DNA of 64,000 bases, from the NCBI RefSeq assembly GCF_950295315.1, contig NC_080168.1:3367074-3431073 (forward strand), written 5' to 3'. This document shows, one piece after another, positions 22,790 to 35,169 of this stretch (positions within the stretch are counted from its first letter, which is position 1; every line of letters starts with the position of its first letter). The notes beneath the pieces were generated by a model. It was not told the origin of the DNA, did no database searches, and worked only from the letters and a program-made list of their open reading frames with translations. Position numbers and translations under genes: made by a program. The DNA is from Erinaceus europaeus. Its lineage: Eukaryota; Chordata; Mammalia; Eulipotyphla; Erinaceidae.

Positions 22790-23575
22790 GTAACCTTTTT
22801 GTAGACCAATTGGCTTTATCTTTGGGTTTCTATTTCAGAGACTCAATTTCCTTCCATTGACATGCTTGTTTATTCACATGCTAATATCAACAGTTGCTGT
22901 AATAAGAGGTAAGCCTTGAAGACAGAATGTGTAAATTCAATCCCTTTCTCTTTCTACTTACTTCTTTTCCTTTTCCAAGTTTCTTGGGAGTTCCACTATC
23001 TTTCTAGACAATGCTTTCAGCTCGCCTGCATGTTTGCTATTGGGCTCAGGCAAAAATTAGTAAAGTTATGGACCCCTTGGAATATACCCAAAATACATTT
23101 CCTAGCTTCTTGCAACATGAAGACCCCAAAATGTATGTGCTATATTCTTCTCTTTAGGTACCCAGTAACTAAACAGTTTGTTCTGCTAATACCTTAATGC
23201 TTTTCAGCCACCAAATTGCAGATGCTACCATGATGCCAACCTGACTTCACTGGGCAGATTATCTCACCATTGTGACCTGGAACCTCATCTCTCCAGATCC
23301 CTACCCCACTAGGGAGTGATAGAAACAGGCTATAAGTATGGATTGACCTGTCAATGCCCATGTCCAGTGGAGTAGCAATTACAGAAACCAGACCTCTCAC
23401 CTTCTGCACCCCTTAAAGATCTTTGGTCCATGAATCCCAGAGGGATAAAGAATAGGGAAGCTCCCAATGGAGGGCATGGGATGTGAAACTCTGGTGGTGG
23501 AAACCGTTTGGAATTGTACCACTTGCATCCCATAAACTTGCCAGTCATTATTAAATCACTAATAAAATTATTTAC
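22790..23575 (+). mobile_element. R-type L1 3' end, old copy
   Basis: Shares gggctcaggcaaaaattagt and the following segment with the 12.8-kb copy, then ccaccaaattgcagatgcta, gcaattacagaaaccagacc and the terminus ggtggtggaaaccgtttgga. Its ending (attaaatcactaataaaa) differs from the younger copies. Confidence 0.75.
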
Positions 23576-23579
23576 AAAG

Positions 23580-24368
<789 letters not shown>

Positions 24369-24369
24369 G

Positions 24370-24861
24370 GTTAAATTTCTATAGATTCAGAGATTCATAT
24401 GAGCTTCTGGAACAATTGATTTAAGATCTGGAAGAAGAACAGTCAAACAGTAGGAGTGGGAAAGAGTGAAAGTGTTCTGTTTCTCTTGAATTGGAAGCTT
24501 GCACACTATAATCAGATGCTATTACCAAGGATTTACTGGGCATGACTCAAGCATGTGTGAAAACATCATTCTAAGCTTTGAATGTCTCTCTCTCTAGGGG
24601 ACTATCATATGGCCACTTCATTCTCTATCAAGAATGTGCCAGGAGTCCTAGTAATTGAAATTTGAATAAGTTTGTATTGACAGAGACTTTCTGCCTCAAA
24701 AATATGTTATGCAAAATTATCTAGATAGTTCAGAAATCCTTCCTAGAATGTTGTCCTTACAGATAATAGAATAATAAAGTATAATCTTAAACAAGGATCA
24801 ACTAAGTGGTCTCTCCGCATTCAAAATCTCTCTGAGAGCTTCATTATTCAACCCATTTGAT
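24370..24861. other. Unassigned DNA
   Basis: No feature recognised. Confidence 0.45.
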
Positions 24862-24876
24862 GAACATGAAAATCTT

Positions 24877-25084
24877 TTTTTTTTTTAATTTCTTTATTGG
24901 GGAATTAATGTTTTACATTTGACAGTAAATACAATAGTTTGTACATGAAGAACATTTCCCAGCTTTCCATATAACAATACAACCCCCACTAGGTCCTCTG
25001 TCATCCTTTTTAAACCTGTATTCTCCCCATTACCCACCCCAGAGTCTTTTACTTTGATGCAATATGCCAATTCCAGAAATTACA
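24877..25084 (-). mobile_element. Short 5'-truncated L1 with TSD
   Basis: Only the last 200 bp or so of an L1 3' UTR plus poly-A, in reverse. Flanks gaacatgaaaatctt (24862-24876) and gaacatggaaatctt (25085-25099) match at 14 of 15. Confidence 0.93.
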
Positions 25085-25099
25085 GAACATGGAAATCTT

Positions 25100-26415
25100 A
25101 TATTAACTCTTACAACCTCCATTCAAAAAAAAAACAAAAAAACATTTAATGTATTCATAAATTAAACTGCACTCATCACATCACGTTTCTCAAGAAAGAA
25201 AATCTAGTATCCTGTTCTCTGAATGATAAACAGACTGGTTTGTAATCTGTCTTGGATTGCACACTGGAATCTGACCCAAGAGATAAGAGATTCAGAGGTA
25301 AACCTTTGTCTGTCATCTTGGCTTTGATTGTGTACTGTTGGAACTCCCTAAGAAAATAAAAGATCTCTACATAGAATACTTGGGCTTCACTATTTTTCCT
25401 TATGTATAGCAACAGTAGAAATGAATACAGTTTTCCTGATATGCTCACTCAACTACTGAAACATCAGATTATATTAGAAATTCCCATTTTCAATTAAATT
25501 CCATCCCCTACCCACAGCGTGTATCAGGAGAGAAAGTATTAGTTGAAAGGGAAAGTTATTAGGCAGTAATGTAATCTCAATGTGTCTCATTATTCCATAA
25601 TTTTTAGTGTCTTTCCTCTCTTCTGTGCCTTGGAGACTGTCATCAAGCTACATTTACACTTACAATCTTAAAGTCTATTTTAGATTTGTAGTTAGACTGA
25701 CTTTTTAAAGAATTCTGTTCACTCCATAGTCATGTATCTTAATAGTGCTCTGGGCTGATAACTCCTGTCTGAGACAGTAAATTTAGATTCTCAGGTCATA
25801 GTCTAATCCTTGTTTTCTGAGGTTCAGAATCTACACAACCTCTGGTTGTTTGAGTTTGCTTTTGAATATCTACTCATGGCAGAAATGTCAGCAAACCTGT
25901 TCTCAAGTCTATAGATGAAAAATGGGCTAGATTTTCTCCCTTTGTGAGTCCACATAAGCACCCCTATGAAATTCTGGTGAAACTCCAAGGGGAGAAATTT
26001 GTCAAGAAGCAAGTTCAGTTCCTTACACTCTTTTAGTATGAGTTTGAAAAGTAAATGAAGTCTTTCACAGTTCTTGAAATACATGGTTCTGAAGGCGGAA
26101 AATTTAGATTCACAGAGAAGTGAAAAAGGGCCCTCCCACATACCACACATCTCTGCCTCCCCTGTTATTGGCAGGTCCTGTTAGCATTGTGTATTTATCA
26201 CTAGCAATGAGCCAAAACTTACACTGTGGTACAAACTAGATGGCAGGCTTCCTTCAGACTTGTTTAGACTTGTTTACCTTGCTCTAAAGGGAAGTTGTGT
26301 TAAGTGGAATCTTCGTTTCTTCCTTGGTTGGTCTTGACTATGATGCTTTTGTCAGACTTTGTTTTCCATGGTCAGAGCAGTTTTAATAGGCATTTTTGCT
26401 AATTGTCCCTCAGTT
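25100..26415. other. Unassigned DNA
   Basis: About 1.3 kb. Two open frames of 90-108 codons on the minus strand show no domain or codon signal I can support. Confidence 0.5.
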
Positions 26416-26417
26416 GC

Positions 26418-26442
26418 ATACACACACACACACACACACACA
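26418..26442. repeat. (CA)n microsatellite
   Basis: About 12 units, then a short TA run. Confidence 0.95.
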
Positions 26443-27230
26443 TATATGTTCATACTTTTTTTTTCCTCATCATACCATATCAAGTGTCCACGCTATCCAG
26501 CCAAGTTCGAGTTGATGATGCTGACCTTGCTTACCTAGCCATGGCTCTTTGGCATGTTTCTCCACTGTTAAATCATCCTTTTCCTCTTCCCACAGTCCTT
26601 GAAAAGATAAGATGATGTAGATATCATCTTAGAGAAGGATGATGTAGATGTAGACATCACTTAGAGAATGAGTGCTACTTTCTATCTTGTGAGGGAGGTG
26701 GTGAGCAAGGAAGCAGAATAGTTATACAAACAAATTGAAATTATTATGCATAGGAGGCTGGCCCATTCTTCTTCATTAGGTGATGCTACAGTTTCTATCA
26801 ATATAGACTCCTGAACATTGATTTACACCTGGTTTATAACTGAGCAATACATGATTTTGTTGTTTAAATAATCCCAGCTTTGACTGTTGGGAGGTCTTTC
26901 AGATGTTCCCTGAATTACTTTGTCCTGTATCCATCATTGTAATGTTGTCAGTTTTCAGATTTTTGTTAAAAATGAAATAAAGAAAAGCTAAGGGAAAAAC
27001 TCCAGGGCAAGGAAGTGTTGGGAAATGCACAAAATGACAATAATTTTTGAAGGGCTAGATTATACCTGTACTTGATTTCAAAGGTACCAAGCATGTGCAT
27101 GGATGGAGTTTCTATGTAAAATAATAATGCATACAGGAGGGATATATGTATATGTACATATATATATTACACAAATTTAATACCTACTTTAGATATATTA
27201 AATGCACCTAATTTTAAACATACATATATA
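26443..27230. other. Unassigned AT-rich DNA
   Basis: No feature recognised. Confidence 0.45.
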
Positions 27231-27233
27231 TAT

Positions 27234-27442
27234 ATAATCTTTACTTATTTATTAGATAGAAACAGCCAGAAATTGAGAAGATAGGGGGAGACAGAGAGGG
27301 AGAGAGACAGAGAGACTCCTGAAGTCCTGTTTTGCCACTCATAAAGCTTTCCCCGCTGCAGGTGGGGGACCAGGGGCTCGAACCCGGGCCCCTGTGTACT
27401 TTAATATGTGTGCTCAACCAGGTACACCACTACCTGGCCCCT
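27234..27442 (-). mobile_element. SINE-B
   Basis: Reverse SINE-B with a well-kept head: caggggctcgaacccgggcc, gtgtgctcaaccaggtacac, cactacctggcccc. Confidence 0.93.
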
Positions 27443-27663
27443 CAAATATATTTTTTATTCTTTTGATTGATTGATTTTTTTTTACTAAGTCAATATCTGT
27501 GTAATATCATCCAAAGTATTAGACTGGATAAAATTTCACATGAAGAAATGACAATAGTTAAGCTGCTTATGCTATCAGAAGATAATATATATGAGCATAT
27601 TGGGGTTATTTAACCCTACAGTGTGTTAGCAGTCAATGTGATAGTGGAACCACATACAAGCTA

Positions 27664-27785
27664 ATTTAATTATTTTATTTATAAAAAAGGAAACACTTAC
27701 AAAACCATAGGATAGGAGGGGTACAACTCCACACAGTTCCCACCACCAGAACTCCATATCCCTTCCCCTCCCTTGATAGCTTTCA
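27664..27785 (-). mobile_element. R-type L1 3' terminus
   Basis: The reverse complement reads ...gggatatggagttctggtgg, tgggaactgtgtggagttgt, acccctcctatcctatggtt. Only the last 120 bp or so are present. Confidence 0.85.
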
Positions 27786-27906
27786 AAGAAAATTAATAAG
27801 TGGTATAAATTAACTGTGAACTCTAGATTTCTGTATGGTGAGTAGGAGTTATATCAATTTATAATCTAATCATTTTTGCAAGGACATGAAACAGTAAATT
27901 TTTTGA

Positions 27907-27907
27907 G

Positions 27908-27934
<27 letters not shown>
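27907..27934. repeat. (GT)n microsatellite
   Basis: About 13 units. Confidence 0.95.
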
Positions 27935-27938
<4 letters not shown>

Positions 27939-27939
27939 A

Positions 27940-28050
27940 ACATTTACTGAGGGAGCATGGAAGGGCTCTCAGCTTTGGCATATGTGGCACTGCTAGGGAA
28001 TCTTAGATTTGCAAGTTCTGTGTTCTACCACTGACCTACCCCCCTAGCAT
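27940..28050 (-). mobile_element. Degenerate tRNA-headed SINE (SINE-D-like)
   Basis: catatgtggcactgctaggg and ttctgtgttctaccactgac resemble the reverse of a tRNA-like head. The subtype is uncertain. Confidence 0.4.
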
Positions 28051-28104
28051 AAACTCTGGAGTTTTTTTTTTTATTATTATTTTTAAGTTCATTGTATATC
28101 TTTT

Positions 28105-28362
28105 TATCATTTATTTATTCCCTTTTGTTGCCCTTGTTGTTTTATTGTTGTAGTTATTATTGTTGTTGTTGTTGTTGGGTAGGACAGAGAGACATGGAGA
28201 GAGGAGGGGAAGACAGAGAAGGGGAGAAAAAGTTAGACACCTGCAGCTCCTGTGAAGTGATTCCCCTGCTGGTGGGGAGCCGGGGACTCAAATGTGGATC
28301 CTTACTCTGGTCCTTGTGCTTCGAGCCACCTGAGCTTAACCCACAGTGCTACTGCCTGACTA
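28105..28362 (-). mobile_element. SINE-A with TSD
   Basis: Reverse SINE-A with a 15-20 bp loss between the CT body and the core (acacctgcagctcctgtgaa). Flanks cattgtatatctttt (28090-28104) and cattatatatctttt (28365-28379) match at 14 of 15. Confidence 0.93.
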
Positions 28363-28383
28363 CCCATTATATATCTTTTAAGA

Positions 28384-28495
28384 ATATTTATTTATTTCGG
28401 ATAGATACAGGAGACATTGAGATGGAACAAGGAGATAGAGAAAGAGAGCAAAAGACACCTGCATCATTGCGTCACCATTTGTGAAGCTTCCTTTA
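28384..28495 (-). mobile_element. SINE-B, truncated
   Basis: Reverse body and core only: gacattgagatggaacaagg, acacctgcatcattgcgtca, ccatttgtgaagcttcc. Confidence 0.75.
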
Positions 28496-28499
28496 AATA

Positions 28500-29096
28500 C
28501 AATGTCATTGATGCTAGTTCAGAACTTTTGAGATGTTTTTCATTCCAGTCCTTGGTAAAGCTCTCTCTTGTGTTACCTCTGAGCTTAGCTTTTTTTTTCT
28601 TTCTCTTTTCATTTGTCTTTTTTTTTTCCTTCCTTGATGTCCTTCCTTTTCCCCTCCAGGTAAGTCTCAATAGTTTGCTCATACACAGAAAATTTCTTGA
28701 AGGCAAACAGATCTCACATGAAGCCAGTTTTCCTTCTGAGCTTCAATTCCTTCATCTGAATTTGTGATACAGTGGGGCAACATAATGTCTCGATTTGCAT
28801 GTACTTCTAGGATTCCATGGTGCCACTGACCTGTAGTCACACTGAGGATGAAGAGACTAAGGCAGAGGACACTCTACAGAGCTTCACACTGAGAAAACAG
28901 CTTCCATAATATGTCATGGAGTCAGGAATGACTCCAGATTGGTAAACACTGAACGTTCCCTCTCCACCTGTTCATTCCATTGCCTTGTGCATGTTGTGGG
29001 TTCATCAGCCAGTCAACAAACTGACTCCACAGGATACAATAGTCCTTTTGCCTTCTGCTAGGAGGTCCTAGAAGAGATGGTCTTGAATTACACCTT
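28500..29096. other. Unassigned DNA
   Basis: No feature recognised apart from T-rich tracts near 28590-28630. Confidence 0.45.
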
Positions 29097-29102
29097 GAAA
29101 CC
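29097..29102. repeat. LTR target-site duplication, left
   Basis: gaaacc, repeated exactly at 29616-29621. Confidence 0.85.
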
Positions 29103-29378
29103 TGTTGGGATATTGTACAGATGTGGTTGAGTTAGGTAGGACCCATGAACAACCATATTTCCATGTGAGTATTATTACTTACATATCAATATTCTGCCTT
29201 ATTTTAAAAATGACTCCTCTGCCACCACATTACCCACTCAGGGTATAGCCCATTCCCACGAGCTAAAAAACTATAGCGACCCTTGCGACTGAAGCTGTCT
29301 ACCTTCCCAGAGTGCCTTGTTTTCTCCACCCTCTTTCCTAGCCAGTTCTGTCCTGACTTGCCACTTCTGGAATTCTCC

Positions 29379-29386
29379 TATAAAAG
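29379..29386 (+). promoter_or_regulatory. LTR TATA box
   Basis: tataaaag in the presumed U3 region. Position relative to the AATAAA supports the LTR reading. Activity unknown. Confidence 0.7.
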
Positions 29387-29543
29387 TCAGTCCTGTTTCC
29401 ACTCTCTCTCTTTTGCTCTTCCACGTGCCAACCTGGAGAAGACCCGGAGAAGGGCTGGCGTGCATAGCAGGAGGTGACCATTTTACTAGCTCCACATGGC
29501 CTAAACCTGCTGTGCTCGCACCCAACTCTGGAGTACCTGCATT

Positions 29544-29549
29544 AATAAA
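29544..29549 (+). promoter_or_regulatory. LTR polyadenylation signal
   Basis: AATAAA followed within 50 bp by a CT-rich stretch, as expected at an R/U5 boundary. Confidence 0.7.
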
Positions 29550-29615
29550 GAATTGTATTATCATGCTGCCATGAGTTCTTCATCTCTCTCTCTCTCTGGC
29601 GAAGCTAGCCCGGCA

Positions 29616-29621
29616 GAAACC
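29616..29621. repeat. LTR target-site duplication, right
   Basis: gaaacc, exact match to 29097-29102. Confidence 0.85.
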
Positions 29622-29624
29622 AAA

Positions 29625-30524
29625 ATGTATTTGTGTGAACTTCATTAGGTGGATGGGGTGATGTTGAGTTGCATCTTAGATAAAGATTTTAACTTCACCT
29701 GTGTTTAAATATCTCAAGCTTAGGAACAGGCTCAAATAGTTTGTCTGGGTTTTTCCAGCAGCAACAGATATTTGTTTAGAGAATGGCAAGGAAGCATAGA
29801 AAACAAGCAAACAAACCAAAAAATAAACAAACAGCAACAACAAAACCCTGCAAGATCTGAGATCAATTGCCCTCACAATTCCAGGGAGACTTTATTCCAT
29901 TCAATTAGATCAGCACCAATAGCTTAAGAAGAGAATGTCATCGTCATAATAATCCTTAGTATCTAGCACTGTGAAACATGTCTTTCTTTTCCTCCAAGCA
30001 GATTGAAATGCATAATTTTCCACGTGAATGGAGAAAAGAAGCAACAAGGATTATTTAAAACAGTGGCTAATTCCATCCCCCTCTTCAATTAGTTTGGCTG
30101 TAAGGAAGAGGGGAGAGGGAAATACACTGGTTCCCCAAGAAATGACACCATGTCAAGCAGTTTGGGAGATAGTGTAATACAAATTACATCCCACGTATGA
30201 TGTTACCAACTTGACAACTCTAAGGGCAAGATCTATGCACTTGAAGAGAACAGTTTGAAATGCAATATTGTATATAGGTTTCTCCTATTATTTGAGAGTA
30301 GAAACCATTTTAGTTGGTATTATTTAATAGGTTACCTTTTGTGTCTGGGGATGCTATTACTATTAGTCTATATATTGAGTTTTCAGAAAAGTCATACCAT
30401 ACATAATTTTTGCATAGAAAAACACATAATAACTTTTCTAAGAACCCAATAGAAAACTTAAACAATCAAGGATTTGCAGGCCTCCCAAATTACTTACCAA
30501 ATCACAGAAGATAGTGTTTCACTT
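29625..30524. other. Unassigned DNA
   Basis: About 900 bp, no feature recognised. Confidence 0.5.
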
Positions 30525-30525
30525 G

Positions 30526-30650
30526 GGCTAAGGAAATAACATAATTATTATGAGAAGAATTTTCATGCCTGAGGTTCTGAAGTCCCAGCTTCAGTTCCTG
30601 GTACCACCATAAGTCACAGATGAGCAGTGTTCTGACAAATAAATAAATTA
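30526..30650 (+). mobile_element. SINE-C
   Basis: taacataattattatgagaa, tttcatgcctgaggttctga, cagttcctggtaccaccata, gagcagtgttctgac. Confidence 0.8.
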
Positions 30651-30772
30651 ATGTTTTGTTTCATTTTTTTTTCTTTTATTGGGTAGTGGGGGAAATCTAT
30701 AATTAATGGTGAAGCTGACAGTACAGTCCTACCGCAGTCACATCAAAGTCATCTGGATATCTTTTTTAAAAA

Positions 30773-30796
30773 TTATATATATATATATATATATAT
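30773..30796. repeat. (AT)n microsatellite
   Basis: About 12 units. Confidence 0.95.
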
Positions 30797-30819
30797 GTAG
30801 ACAAAAACATTTATATATT

Positions 30820-31045
30820 TTTATTATGTCTTTATTTATTTTGGATAGAAGCAGAGAATAATTAAGAGGGAAGGGAGTTATTGCTGGGGCTCCCTGCCAG
30901 CAATACGTATTCACTGTTCCTGGTGGCCATTTTTTTTTCTTTTCCTTTTTTTTTCTCTATTTTATTTGATAGGACAGAGAAAAATTGAGAGGGAGGTGGG
31001 AGATACAGGAAGGGGAGAAGAGAGACACCTGCAGAGGACTTATTG
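30820..31045 (-). mobile_element. SINE composite (SINE-B tail plus truncated SINE-A-L)
   Basis: 30825-30870 looks like the tail of a reverse SINE-B (tttatttattttggatagaa). From 30880 the reverse long-form module of SINE-A-L follows (ttattgctggggctccctgc...gttcctggtggccatttttt), then its CT body to acacctgcaga at 31036. The head is missing. Confidence 0.65.
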
Positions 31046-31078
31046 CCAACAAATTTCTGGTTTCTAAATCATTCATTT

Positions 31079-31227
31079 TTTTTTTTAAGATTTTATTTAT
31101 TGTTGAGAAAGATAGGAGGACCGAGAAAGAACCAGACATCACTCTGGCACATGTGCTGCAAGGGATTGAACTTGGGACCTCATGCTTGAGAGTCCAAAGC
31201 TTTACTACTATGCCACCTCCTGGACCA
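31079..31227 (-). mobile_element. SINE-D
   Basis: Reverse SINE-D: gagaaagataggaggaccga, cacatgtgctgcaagggatt, gaacttgggacctcatgctt, gccacctcctggacc. The motif atcattc occurs on both sides and may be the TSD. Confidence 0.92.
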
Positions 31228-31299
31228 TCATTCTTTTTTTTTTTTTTTTAAAGGATGGTCATAAAAATGTACAGTACAGGGTAGACAAGGTTTTGTTTG

Positions 31300-31568
31300 T
31301 TTGTTTTTTCTCCAGGATTTTCATTGGAGCTTGGTGACAGCCCTATGGATTAACTGCTCCCAGAGTCCATTTTTTCAAGTTTTGGATAGGACAAAGAGAA
31401 ATCCAGAGGGGAGGCAAAGACAGAGAGGGAGAGAAAAAGATAGACACCTGCACACCTGCTTCTGCTTGTGAACCCACTTCCCTGCAGCTGAGACGCTGGG
31501 GTTTCAAACTGGGATCCTTGAGCTTAGTACTATGTGCACTTAACTTGGCGTGCCACCGCCAGGCCCCC
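31300..31568 (-). mobile_element. SINE-A-L, old
   Basis: Decayed long module (ctccaggattttcattggag, actgctcccagagtccattt), then body, core and head ending ttaacttggcgtgccaccgc. Confidence 0.75.
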
Positions 31569-31599
31569 TCTAGATAAGTGTTTTAAAAGAAAACATTCA

Positions 31600-31830
31600 A
31601 GCCAGTTTTTATTCTTTTTTATATTTTCCTTCTCTTATTTGGTAGTACCCAGGCCTCATACATGACTGCTTTCACCTCCAGTAGGTTCCTTTAGTATTCA
31701 GACTGAGGAACAGAAAGAAATATAGAGAGATATCCCATCACCTAAGAATCTTCTGCACTATGACACCTGCCATGGGGTGCTGGGACTCAGACCTGGACAG
31801 TGAACATGGAAAGACACACACCCTACTCAA
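31600..31830 (-). mobile_element. Degenerate tRNA-headed SINE
   Basis: GA-rich body and a gggtgctgggactcagacc B-box-like patch suggest an old reverse SINE. The family is not assignable. Confidence 0.4.
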
Positions 31831-31852
31831 GTTAGAATAAGATACGTGGTGG

Positions 31853-32127
31853 CTATGAGTTGGGCAGTAGCAAAGAGGGATAAGCGCAAGTGGTGTGAAG
31901 CGCAAGGACTGGCTTAAGGATCTTGGTTCAAGCCAGTCCTGGCTCCCCTGCCACCTGCTGGGGAATCAATTCACAAGCAGTGAAGCAGGTCTGAGGAGTC
32001 TGTCTTTCTCTCCCCATTTCTGTCTGCCCCTCCTCTCTCCATTTCTCTCTGTACTATCCAACAATGAAGACATCAATAACTACAACAATAAAACAAGGAC
32101 AACAAGAAGGAATAAATGTATACAAAC
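31853..32127 (+). mobile_element. SINE-A with TSD
   Basis: Complete SINE-A with small insertions near the core (caagccagtcctggctcccc). Flanks aagatacgtggtgg (31839-31852) and aagatacatgatgg (32128-32141) match at 12 of 14. Confidence 0.9.
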
Positions 32128-32144
32128 AAGATACATGATGGTGG

Positions 32145-33120
32145 TGGTGGTGTGTTGGGGGCGGTCAAATAAGGGCTCAATCACTATTTTTCCTGCTGGT
32201 CACCTGCATGCTTTAGATGGGAGAGCTGCCCCTTTGCTTCAAGTATTGGTTTTTGTAGCTCATATAAAAAGAAAAATGGATAATGAACGAAAACCTTAGC
32301 TCAAATTTTATTAATTGTAGAATTCATGTTTAGAAACATAGAACCAGAGAAACAAAGTTAAAGGATGAAATAAAAGAACATCGCTCATTGCACCTTCATA
32401 GTGTCAAGTGACTATAGGTTGTGGTTGTCACATGCATCAAATAAACATGTAGGTTTGCTCAGTGTTTGAGTGCAGTCTGACACTGTTAGATTTCACATCT
32501 TCTGTGCAGCCCTTGTTTCTTGTCTTCCTGGTTAATATCACAGCCCTTATGTGAACTTCAGTTTCTTTATTTCTTCTTATTAACTTGACTCAAGTGCACC
32601 TGTTCTATTGGCCTTTGTAACTGTAAAAGGAATGCCTTTTGCAAACGTTTTTTTTTTTTTGCCAGTACTGTAGGGAATGCAAATGTACCACATGGCATCT
32701 GTTTTGCAATTAATTGGTGATTTAAAAAAAAGCAACAGATTTACTATTATTCCTCCAATAAATGATTTCTAGGACAAAATATGTTTCAGTACTTAACATT
32801 GTGAGAATAATTCCTGCTTTTGAAAAACATAAAAGTGAAATTTTAAGTTCTTCTTCTCTTTCTATTGAAACAAAACTAAAATCACTACATCAACTTACCT
32901 CGAGGGTTTTATAGACTTGAATTTAACCATAGGTAAAATGTTACACAAGAGTATCTGCAATAATTCTGACATAAATTGAGTATTTATAAGAATATATTTA
33001 AATCTGTAGCTATTATTGCTATAAAGTATTAAATATTAACTGACTATAAAACCAGTCATTGGTTGGATTTGTATTCATTGACATTAAGAATGATTCAGGT
33101 TTCAATTCATTTAAAATAAT
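32145..33120. other. Unassigned DNA
   Basis: About 1 kb, no feature recognised. Confidence 0.5.
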
Positions 33121-33124
33121 ATTT

Positions 33125-33312
33125 TGTTTATTTTCACTTTACTTTACACAGAAAGAGATACGTTGAAAGGTCAGGAGAAGATAGAGAGGGAGACAGACAG
33201 AGAGACACCTACAGCCCTGTTTCACAACTCATGAAGATTTCCCCCAGCAGGTGAGCCTGTGGGTTTAAACCTGGGTTCTTGTGCACTGTAACATGTGTGC
33301 CATGGCCTGGCA
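33125..33312 (-). mobile_element. SINE-B, divergent
   Basis: Reverse: gagacacctacagccctgtt, gtttaaacctgggttcttgt, gcactgtaacatgtgtgcc. Confidence 0.8.
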
Positions 33313-33357
33313 CCCAGATGTAAATTTAAATTGCTCTAGATTTAGTAACATCAATTT

Positions 33358-33385
33358 AAATATATATATATATATATATATATAC
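33358..33385. repeat. (TA)n microsatellite
   Basis: About 13 units. Confidence 0.93.
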
Positions 33386-33389
33386 ATAT

Positions 33390-35165
33390 TTTCATCAACA
33401 CGGCCTTGTGTCATCGTCTTTTACTCCTTGGTTGTAAAAAATAATAATAATTAGTTGAACTTAACTATTATGTGGAATAAATAAAAGTGGCAAGAGGAAG
33501 AAGGTCATCTGGCCCTTTGCTTGCTTACTAGCTTGTTTTTGATATATAGGAAGAGTAAGAGAGGTAAAAAGAATGGAAAATGCCAAGCTTCCTTCAGTGT
33601 GATAGGACTGAGTCATCCTTCAATACTTAACTCACACAGCAGTGAACTGACACAAGCATGTTTGCTGTTTATTGAGTGAACCCCATCTCTCTAACAATAC
33701 ACAAGGTATCATAACTTCACTTACCTCTGTATAAGTTCAAACAAGGATCTATATAAAACACATGATTTTATTATGCTTAATACGAAATTGATGACAAGTA
33801 AAAATATAAAGGCGAAAGCTGGTGCTTAATTGTTTTCTCATATTTTCATTCACTTGAATATTTCAGCTGGTGAATGCTCTAGGCCTGTTCCTTCATTTTG
33901 TGCCTTTTATTATTTCTTCATATTCAATAACTCTGTATCATCAATCTTTGAAGTTTAATGAGTCTGCTATATCATTAATGAGAAGAAAATGCCAAAACCA
34001 CTAACAAAAGAACAAGAGTTTAGATGTTTTATTTAAGTCTATCAGACCTTCATTTTTTCACAGTTTGTAATTTGTGTTTAACATATATATTTCTTATGGT
34101 CTGGAATTTAGGTTACCAGATCGTAAGATCTTCTGAGATATATATATATATAAAAAAAGAACTTCTGAGATAACAGTTTAAATGATCTGTCAGGGAATAT
34201 ATATTTGCTTTTTAGTTGAACCCCACTGATAATTTTAGAATGTTTTATTGTCTTCAGCACTATAGAAGTCAAAGATTATATAGTGTGGAAGCTACATATT
34301 CAGTGTTAAGTCTGAGTGAATTTACATAACATTCCGTAGTTCCTGATGGTGGGAAAGAGGAATTGAAAGTCCTCAGGAAAGAGGTGCTTAGTAGAAGAAA
34401 CAATTGCATATTTTTTTTTTTTTTTAATAATCACATTTAAGGAAGATTTCATTGAACTTTGGAGAAGGGAATTGATTCGGAAGAATAGGACATTGGAATT
34501 TAGCGTTTGTACTTAGCTCAGAAGCAAGAGTTAGAATGCCAGGCAATGCTAAGACATAGTATTGGCTTTTGTATTCCTGGCTCTTCGTAGATTTCAGAAG
34601 TCAGACAGAAATTCAATATATTAGAAGGGCATGAATGACCTTGTATATGTCTGGGTTCCAAAAACTCAAGGTGAGTCACACTAGCACCTGCATCAAATAG
34701 TCAAAGTTAGGAGAGACATGGTGACAGCATAACAGAGCAGAAGTTGACTGGATCTTCTGGGATACTTCATTTTAGATTCCCTCAAGACCCTAACTACAAT
34801 CAATTCCTGAGCTTGACTTCAACCTTGACTCTCACCTTGCAGAACATAGTCTGGACTTATCTTTTCTTTGGTTTCTTTTACTTTTACCTTCTTCTCCTAT
34901 GCACTCTTTAAGTTTCACCCTAGAATTGGGAGACTACTTGTCAGGAATAGGGTTGGACTCAGTGACACGGAGAGAGGTGCATTAAGCTTGTGCTACTGTC
35001 CCTGCATTTTTGCCTCCAAGAAATGCTGAAATGATCCTTGTTCACTGTCTTTCTTTTTAAAATTTTCCTATTATTATTATCATTTTTAAATTTTACCTTT
35101 TCATTTTACCTTATCATTTTTGAAATTTACCCTTTTAAATTTTCATATTATTATTATCATTATTG
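33390..35165. other. Unassigned AT-rich DNA
   Basis: Nearly 1.8 kb without a recognised repeat or gene. Short TA and T runs near 34135 and 34410; ATTATT-rich DNA at 35070-35165. Confidence 0.5.
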
Positions 35166-35169
35166 TATT

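Larger units (their letters stand above)
29103..29615 (+). mobile_element. Solo endogenous-retrovirus LTR
   Basis: A 513-bp block that begins TGTTGGGATATTG and ends CCCGGCA, so it has the TG...CA termini of an LTR. A perfect 6-bp duplication (gaaacc) lies on both sides. Inside, a TATA box (29379-29386) and an AATAAA signal (29544-29549) lie about 160 bp apart, matching U3-R-U5 order on the plus strand. No primer-binding site, internal genes or second LTR adjoin, so this is a solo LTR left by recombination between the two LTRs of a provirus. A 6-bp duplication is usual for class II (beta-retrovirus-like) elements, but the family is not identified. Confidence 0.85.
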
